A stretch of DNA of 64,000 bases from Rugalucina vietnamica (lineage: Eukaryota > Mollusca > Bivalvia > Lucinida > Lucinidae), in the NCBI GenBank assembly GCA_964017185.1, contig OZ024878.1:18479851-18543850 (forward strand), read 5' to 3'. Shown one piece after another: positions 13,512 through 21,200 of this stretch; within the stretch, counting starts at the first letter, position 1; each line of letters starts with the position of its first letter. A program made the position numbers and the translations under genes. Below the pieces are notes generated by a model. It ran no database searches, was not told where the DNA came from, and worked only from the letters and a program-made list of their open reading frames with translations.

Positions 13512-15183
13512 GATGCGTGAGCACTCGGTCAGGAACCGTTAGAGCTAGGATCTTGAAATTTGGTATGTAGTTTGTATAATAATGAAAATTAAGAGGACCC
13601 ATATTTTTTCTTTCAGGTAAATTCAAGGGGCTAGGAGCCCATTCTGTGAGAGTTATTTCCCTTTTTAATTCTTGATAAAGTGAATAGATAGTGGGTACCT
13701 TGTGTGCGCAACTCCTCCTACAGTCTTATTCGGATTCTCTTGAAACTTTACATATGTTGTGACCATGCTTTGAAGATATGCATGTGGTTTGGATATAATC
13801 CTCAGATTAATTTTTGTCACTTTTTTCGCAATTTGAACTCAGCCATTTTTCGGGCATTTTCACAATGAAAGTGAATGGGCAGTGGGTACCTTGTGTGCGC
13901 AACTCCTCCTACAGTTTCATGCCAATTCATTTAAAACTTTACATGTGTTGTGGGCATGGTCTGAAGATATGCATGTAGTTTGGATATAATCCTTGGATTA
14001 TTTTTTGTCATTTTTTTCACAATTTGAACTTAGTCATTTTTTCGGGCATTTTAGTGAATGAATAGAGGGTACCTTGTGTGCGCAACTCCTCCTACAATTG
14101 TATACCAATACTTTTGAAACTTTGCTGACATTGTGCCCATGCTTTGAAGATATGCATGTGGTTGGGATATACTCCTCAGATTAATTTTTGTCACTTTTTT
14201 ACAATTTGAACTTAGTCATTTTTTGGACATTTTTACATCTTGAAAGTGACTTACCAGTTGGGGGCATAGTGTTTCATAAACACATTTTCTAGTTAATATT
14301 TTTGCACAAAAAGGCGGTTCTAACGAGTACCCACAATGTATGTTTTGGAGTAAAAATAAGAAAAATATGCATACCCCTGCATTCCCCAGTTTTGCTTTAT
14401 AAAAAAGGGGTATAAGGAGGGCTCCGGGACGTTTCGCGCAAAAACCAGTTCCTCCCGGGACGGTTCGCGCAAAAAATATTTTTCTAACGGGACGTTTCCT
14501 CCCGGGACGGTTCGCGCAATTTTCAAAAAAATGATTTCAAGGTTTTGGTTATCAAAATTAATCAAGTAAATGCAATGTGTATGTTAAACTTATTATGGAT
14601 TTAATGGAAATGTATTTTTTATCTTTGATTTTTCTGAGAAAAATGTTTTGTTCTTATTTTTTCTTAAATTAAGGGGACGATTCACCCACGGGACTGTTCG
14701 CGCAAATGTATTTTTCAGTGATAATGCAAACGTTTTCTTAAAAAGGAAGGAATAAAAAGTCCATATTATTAAAGAAATATCTTTTATTCAATATTTAAAT
14801 GATATTCCACATGTGGGTTAATTTATCAAGGCTAGCCATGAAACATTGAACAAAATATAGCACCTGAATAAAAAATAACAAGTCGTTGCTTTGCTGTTTT
14901 GAAATTTGAAAATAGGTAATAAATGCGACTTTTACAATTAGAAATAAAATGGAGTGGTTTGTATCTTCATTCTCCTCTGTATATACTTGCTCGTTGTCGG
15001 CGTTACATTGTATCTATCCCATATGGTTCTGGAATTTGTAGTGAGGTCTGCGGGACGGCACTTATTCTCAGCCAACGTATTGCATCAATCATACACAAAC
15101 TGTTTTTGTTTTCTTCTTATTTTTATTTTTTCATATCTGTAATTTGTGATTCAATCACAAATTCAATCCAGGGCCTAAATAGA

Positions 15184-15222
<39 letters not shown>

Positions 15223-18200
15223 ATATTTGTTAAAATGGGTGTTATGACAACAATTGCAGTAATTATAACGTCGTTAATTTTGAACTGGCCACTAAAGTTG
15301 TTTGTGATCAAACGGGTAAACAAAATAAGATGATAACGCATATCACCATAATGAGCCAAACAATCTAATTTAACCAAGGGTTCAACAAACATCTAAAATA
15401 TTTGTTTTTAATGATGCCAATGATTTAATTATCAATGACTTAAAGCTCACATTATGACATTTAGCGTCAAATTAAAGTAATCAATAATCACGGTGACTAA
15501 ATTTTTGTTTACGTCACATCCCAGTCAGCATTTCAAATGTTATTTGCTTGTCAAAGACACAACACGGCTACCCAGCGGGTTCGACCCCCCCCCCCCCCCC
15601 CCCCCACACACACACCTATAGTCGAAAATAAAAAAAAATTGAGCATACCCGTATTCCCGCATCCACGGTGTTGCTTACCCAGCCTCCCCCCGCCCCACCC
15701 ACCACCCCACCACACACACGAATCACAACTCGGGACCTGCTGTGGTCTTTTGCATCTTCACATGAATTTAATGTCGACATGCAGACAGTATATAATAAAA
15801 TTAAAATATATACTTAAAGATAAATCTTAAAAATTTAACTCCCAATGCGACAGAAACTAGCAACTACATGTATAAAAATAGCCTATACTATTTATTTTGC
15901 AGGTTGTAACAGTAAAGACAGATTTACCCGTGTACATGCATGTTTTTCGCTCACGCATCGAAAACAACGACCTTTCATAACAAGTTTATGAAAAATGTGG
16001 CAGAGTGTTGAAATCGCTTCCCACATTCACAAGCTTAGAGAGAGATTGGAATCATGCTCATTTGCAAAGCAAAACACTTGTTGTATCAATCAATTTATTC
16101 ATTACAAAAAATGGGTGAATCAACCTCTAAATTTGATTTTGAGCGAATCGTCCCAGTTTTTTTGCGCGAACCGTCCCGTTCGGTTTTTTGCGCGAATCGT
16201 CCTGGTCGAATCGTCCCAGGGAGGAACTGGTTTTTGCGCGAAACGTCCCGTAACCATAAGGAGGTATACATTATAGTTAAGACAGGAATTGAGAAAAGTT
16301 AACAAGTACAGGCATTTTGTGAGGAAAAGGGTTTGACACTTGAACTAGGGGTAATTTGGTGTGCTGAATCCAAAAACCAATGTTGGCAAGTTGAGAAATG
16401 ACGTCTTTATGTCCTAATTTGCATATTTTCAAAATGGCCGCCAAAATATCTAGACTCTGTTATATTGATGAAACGTTTCATTTGTTTGTCATGATCTGAG
16501 CCTTAAATCACTTAAAAATATTGATAGATGATTGCTTGACTAAATTACATAAATTTAAATGCAAAAAAAAAATTACCCGCAAAGACAAACTCAATTTCAA
16601 TATGAAAAAATGCATGGCTTCCATGGTAACTTTTAACGTGATTCTTGACACGGGGTGTACCTACAAAATTGACCACTGTTGTTCGTCCTTGACCACTGAG
16701 CCTGGTCTCATTGTTAAGGCTAGACATATCCCTTTTATCCTGTGGTAAGTAATGCAAATTATCTTATTTGCATATTCATGAATTTTAATGAAACCATTAA
16801 AAAAAGGTTTAAAATCCATAAATGAACAATTTTCACGCCCAAACCACCATTATGACACTGTTACTGCACTAGTAATATATCATGTGACAAATATATTGAT
16901 GTCATGGACCTATTTGAAAATTTTATCTTATTTTCATATTCATGAATACTTATTATAATGTTGAGAACTGGAGTGAAAACCAGGAGAAAACTATTGCCAT
17001 TGAAAGGATTTTTGATGGATTATAAGAGCCTTCTTGCATTTTAGGACAAATTTTCATGGCTGCCATTTTGGTCAGAGGGACCACTTAAATGCTGTAAAAC
17101 ATTGTCCTCGACAATGAACATATTTGCATGATGTAAAATCATATTGTTTCCATGCCCATCCATTGTGTGATTCTAAAGAATTGGATGGACTTTCAAAAAT
17201 ACCCATATCATTCCAACAGCGAGCTCTAGAATAGTATGATTGATCTGATAGTAGAGCTTGGACATAACGATTAAATGGTAATCCTTTTATTTAAATCATT
17301 GAATTTGCATATTCATGAATATTAATGAAAATTGTAAGAAATGGGAGGAAAATCATGGAAAATATGGGGTGTACATACAAAATCACTTGTACGTGGGCTG
17401 TAAATAAACCTAGGACGGTGAATATGGCATCAAATAAATGCTAAGGCATCGTACTATCGCTTTATAGGCGCCTAACCTCGCCCTCGCTGAAGTACGATAT
17501 AAGAAAAAAAAAATGTTCAATTTCATGTATATTAATGAAAAATTATGTAATTGGGAGAAATAAATGGAAAAGATTATACAGATACACCTTCAAATACACG
17601 TGTTTAGGCAACCAAAACCCCAAAGCAGGGCTGGGGCCGATTACATTGTAATGTAATCGATTAAATTACAGATTACTTTGCCTAAAATTTGTAATCAATT
17701 ACAACTGATTACTTTATATTTTGAATGTAATCGATTAAATTACAATTACTTTGACAAAGTAATCAGATTACTTTCGATTACTTTGGTAAGGTGACAATTA
17801 ACATCTTTTCTAAATTGATTTCTTCAATGCAAGTGTTTGCTTCTCACTGGTATTTTATGTGGAAACAACAGAAACTCACTAAAAGTATCATTTGAACTCA
17901 ACTCTATTAATTTAATATTGTCATATTATTTTCCTGGAAGCTGAACCAGACATGATTCGGTGAACCAGACACCATTCCAAATTTTAAACCGAGGTCCCAC
18001 CTCCATGACCCTAGTTGTTGGATAAACCATAATGTATGCTGGTCAACGAATTGTTAAGTTTTGTCTTTCATTTCTATATGAGTTGCTGTTATATTGCTGA
18101 ATTTTATCAAGTAGGCAAGGACGATAAATTGCATGTTCATGAAAGTCCTGCAGAATATAAACCTGCATATAATGCATTATTTTTTCTAAAACACAAACAG

Positions 18201-21200
18201 AAGGAAAGTCTTTCATGAGTAAAACTATAAGCAGGAATGTACACAATTATAACAAAAAGGTACAAGTAGGCAATGATCAGGAAATGTTTTGATCAGAAAG
18301 AAATTCCCACTCCACAAACCGAGGGGTGGGAAAAAAACTAAAATGACACTTAAGTACTTATACCAAGAAAACATACCATAAGCCGAGTGAGCAGCTATTC
18401 CCCAATAGGCGGCCACTCAGTTACCCGAACTAAACTAAAATATGAAAATGTACATAAGGCTCAAACAGCACAAAACACAAAACAGAACCACAACAGAAGT
18501 ATCGCCTTGGAACGATCAGTAATGATTAAAAGCCCTTATCCTTGAAAACCAAACTGCAAGAAGCTAACTTAACTAACTGAATTACTTGGTTAACTTAACA
18601 TGTCCCATTTGTAAAGAAACTATAGTTGTCTACTAATGCACATCTTGAGTGTTAACAGTTTGTACAGGTGTGGTCACAGGTAAATCTCCTATTTGTTTGA
18701 CTCAAATGCATAATCAAATAAATTAATCAGCATACAACAAAAGAAATTGTTCACACCCTGAACAACCTTTGTTTTCAATAGACCAACAAGCCAATTAAAG
18801 TGACACAGCCATAACCTAATTGGTGCATTAGACTGAGCTTTAGAATGTAGACTGTTGAAATGCTTGAATATAGCTGCCTGTGATTGCTGAATAAAAATGA
18901 TTTGTAGCTTAGGGTGTTCGATAGTGCAAAATTTCAGTGAATATGCAGTATCCATGTCAGACTGCAAAAGGCATCAAAATGTATATCAAATAAGTCTGTG
19001 ATGTCCATTTCATTTCAAAACTATTTACAATATAGTTATTTACAATAACATCCTTTGCCTGTGTTATTGCAGAAAAAAGACAAGTTTCATGAATTATGTC
19101 CTTTTTGGGGGTGGTTTGGATTTTGCCCATATTCATGTATACCATTGACGCACATTAACATTTAGCATAAACCAGTCAAAGTCTATCTAATTGTAATCAG
19201 ATGTAATCAGAATGTAATCATGATTACAAACCATTTTTGCAATTGTAATTGATTAAATTAAATTACTTGTAATCATTAAAATGGCTGATTACTGATTACA
19301 ACTGATTACTTCAAAATCTGTAATCGATTACAGCTGATTACGATTACAAATAACGATTACCCCAGCCCTGCCCCAAAGTGCTGAAAAGGGAAACAGATGG
19401 TTGCTAGGGCAATATTATACCATCCAGGCTGTAATAGGCGGTGCACGACACTTTGCCGAAAACCACTACGCCGAAAAGTCATTTCGCCGAAACGACACAA
19501 TGCCGAAAACTCTTCTCCGGTGCGACACTTCGCCGAAAGTTTTAAATGGTTAACAATGAGTCATGCTTGAGGGAAACTTAAGCTATTAGATGAGCCTTAA
19601 TTGTCTTAATGGGTTCCTTATAATTACGTTTTATGTTTGTTTTACCTTGTTTGTTTATTTATGAAGTAAAATGTGCTCATGCCAATTATAATACGATTTA
19701 TTAATTAGGTTTATCGCCATGTTTTGAATCGGTCATATTAATTAGTTGATCGCCATAATTGGTCATTGATGTACCTAATCATTTCTTAATTACTTAAGAA
19801 TTTAGAATGCCTCTTTTTATAGATTTATACAAATTTAATCGTTAAAATCGTTATAATGCTGTGGATTTAAGTAAAAGTTATGAAAAAATCACATTGTATG
19901 AAATACTCTTAAAAACATCTTTTTCGGCATTTTTGCCGAATTTCGGCAATATTTCGGCGAAGTGTCGCATTCGGCAAAGTGTCGTTTCGGCGAAGTGTCT
20001 TTTCGGCAAAGTGGTTTTCGGCGAAGTGTCACGGACCCGTAATAGATAAGTTATTTGATTTTCCATTATCATGAATATTAATAAAAGCTTTAGGAATTGG
20101 GGTAAAATGCAGGAAAAAATAGGAGCACACGTACCTTGGCTTCTGAAGGACCTAAAGAGCAGAAGTTGAAATCAAATGATTGATATGACAATGTTCTATA
20201 ACCATATGATCTGATATATAAGGGCAACTAGATATTTTTGTTGTATGGATATTAATGGGATCGTTCAAATCAGAGAAATATCACCAAAGTTGCTTATATC
20301 TCCTCTACTAATATCCTTAGAGGGATGAAAATGGTACCTATAGAAAGTCAGGACAATATAGTCTGATAGGTATACAGTATCTGATTAAAAACCATGTAAA
20401 CTGATAGATAAAACATCTTACTAAAAGCCATGCATGCTACGGAAAAAAAACCTTCATTTTCCGGTCATTTTTTCTTATTTATAAAGATCTTATTAGCGTT
20501 TGTACAATAAATATGTCAGATAAAGCAACTATCAGTTTATAACAATGTCTAAGCAAACATTTGATACCAATCCCATCTCTCTAGGTCTATCAGCAACTAT
20601 GATATGTGCATATTTTTTACGTGTATACCGCCTTATGCTCTCAGCATTTTACCCCAATTCCGAAAGATGTTATTGATATTCATAAAAATAGAAATTAAAT
20701 GACTTATAAATTGTAATATAGGATGGCATAATACTGCCTTAACAACCATTTGATACATTATTCAGTACTTACGGGCTTTGGGTTGGGAAGATACAAGCCA
20801 TTTCTTATGTTTACCCCTTTAATTTTTCCATTTTTCTGTCCTGTTTTTAAAGATTTTATTAATATACATGAAACTACAAATCCGATTATTCTTATATCAT
20901 ATTTCAGAGTGATAGTAAATTGTCACAACATTCATTTGATATCTCTTTCGGCATCCTAGGTTCATTAACAGCCTGGGTACAGGTGTTTTTATACATATAC
21001 CCCCTATGTTTTCCATGATTTTTCTCCCGTTATGATTTTTAAATATTCATGAATATATGTTAATTCAATGATTTCAATATTAGTTATGAAGGTTAAATTG
21101 CTAAGTCAATGCAATACTATCAGACCAATCATAGTATTCTAAAGTGTGCTTTTGGTGGGACATGGGTATTTTTGTAAGTTCATCCCATTCTAAAGAATCA

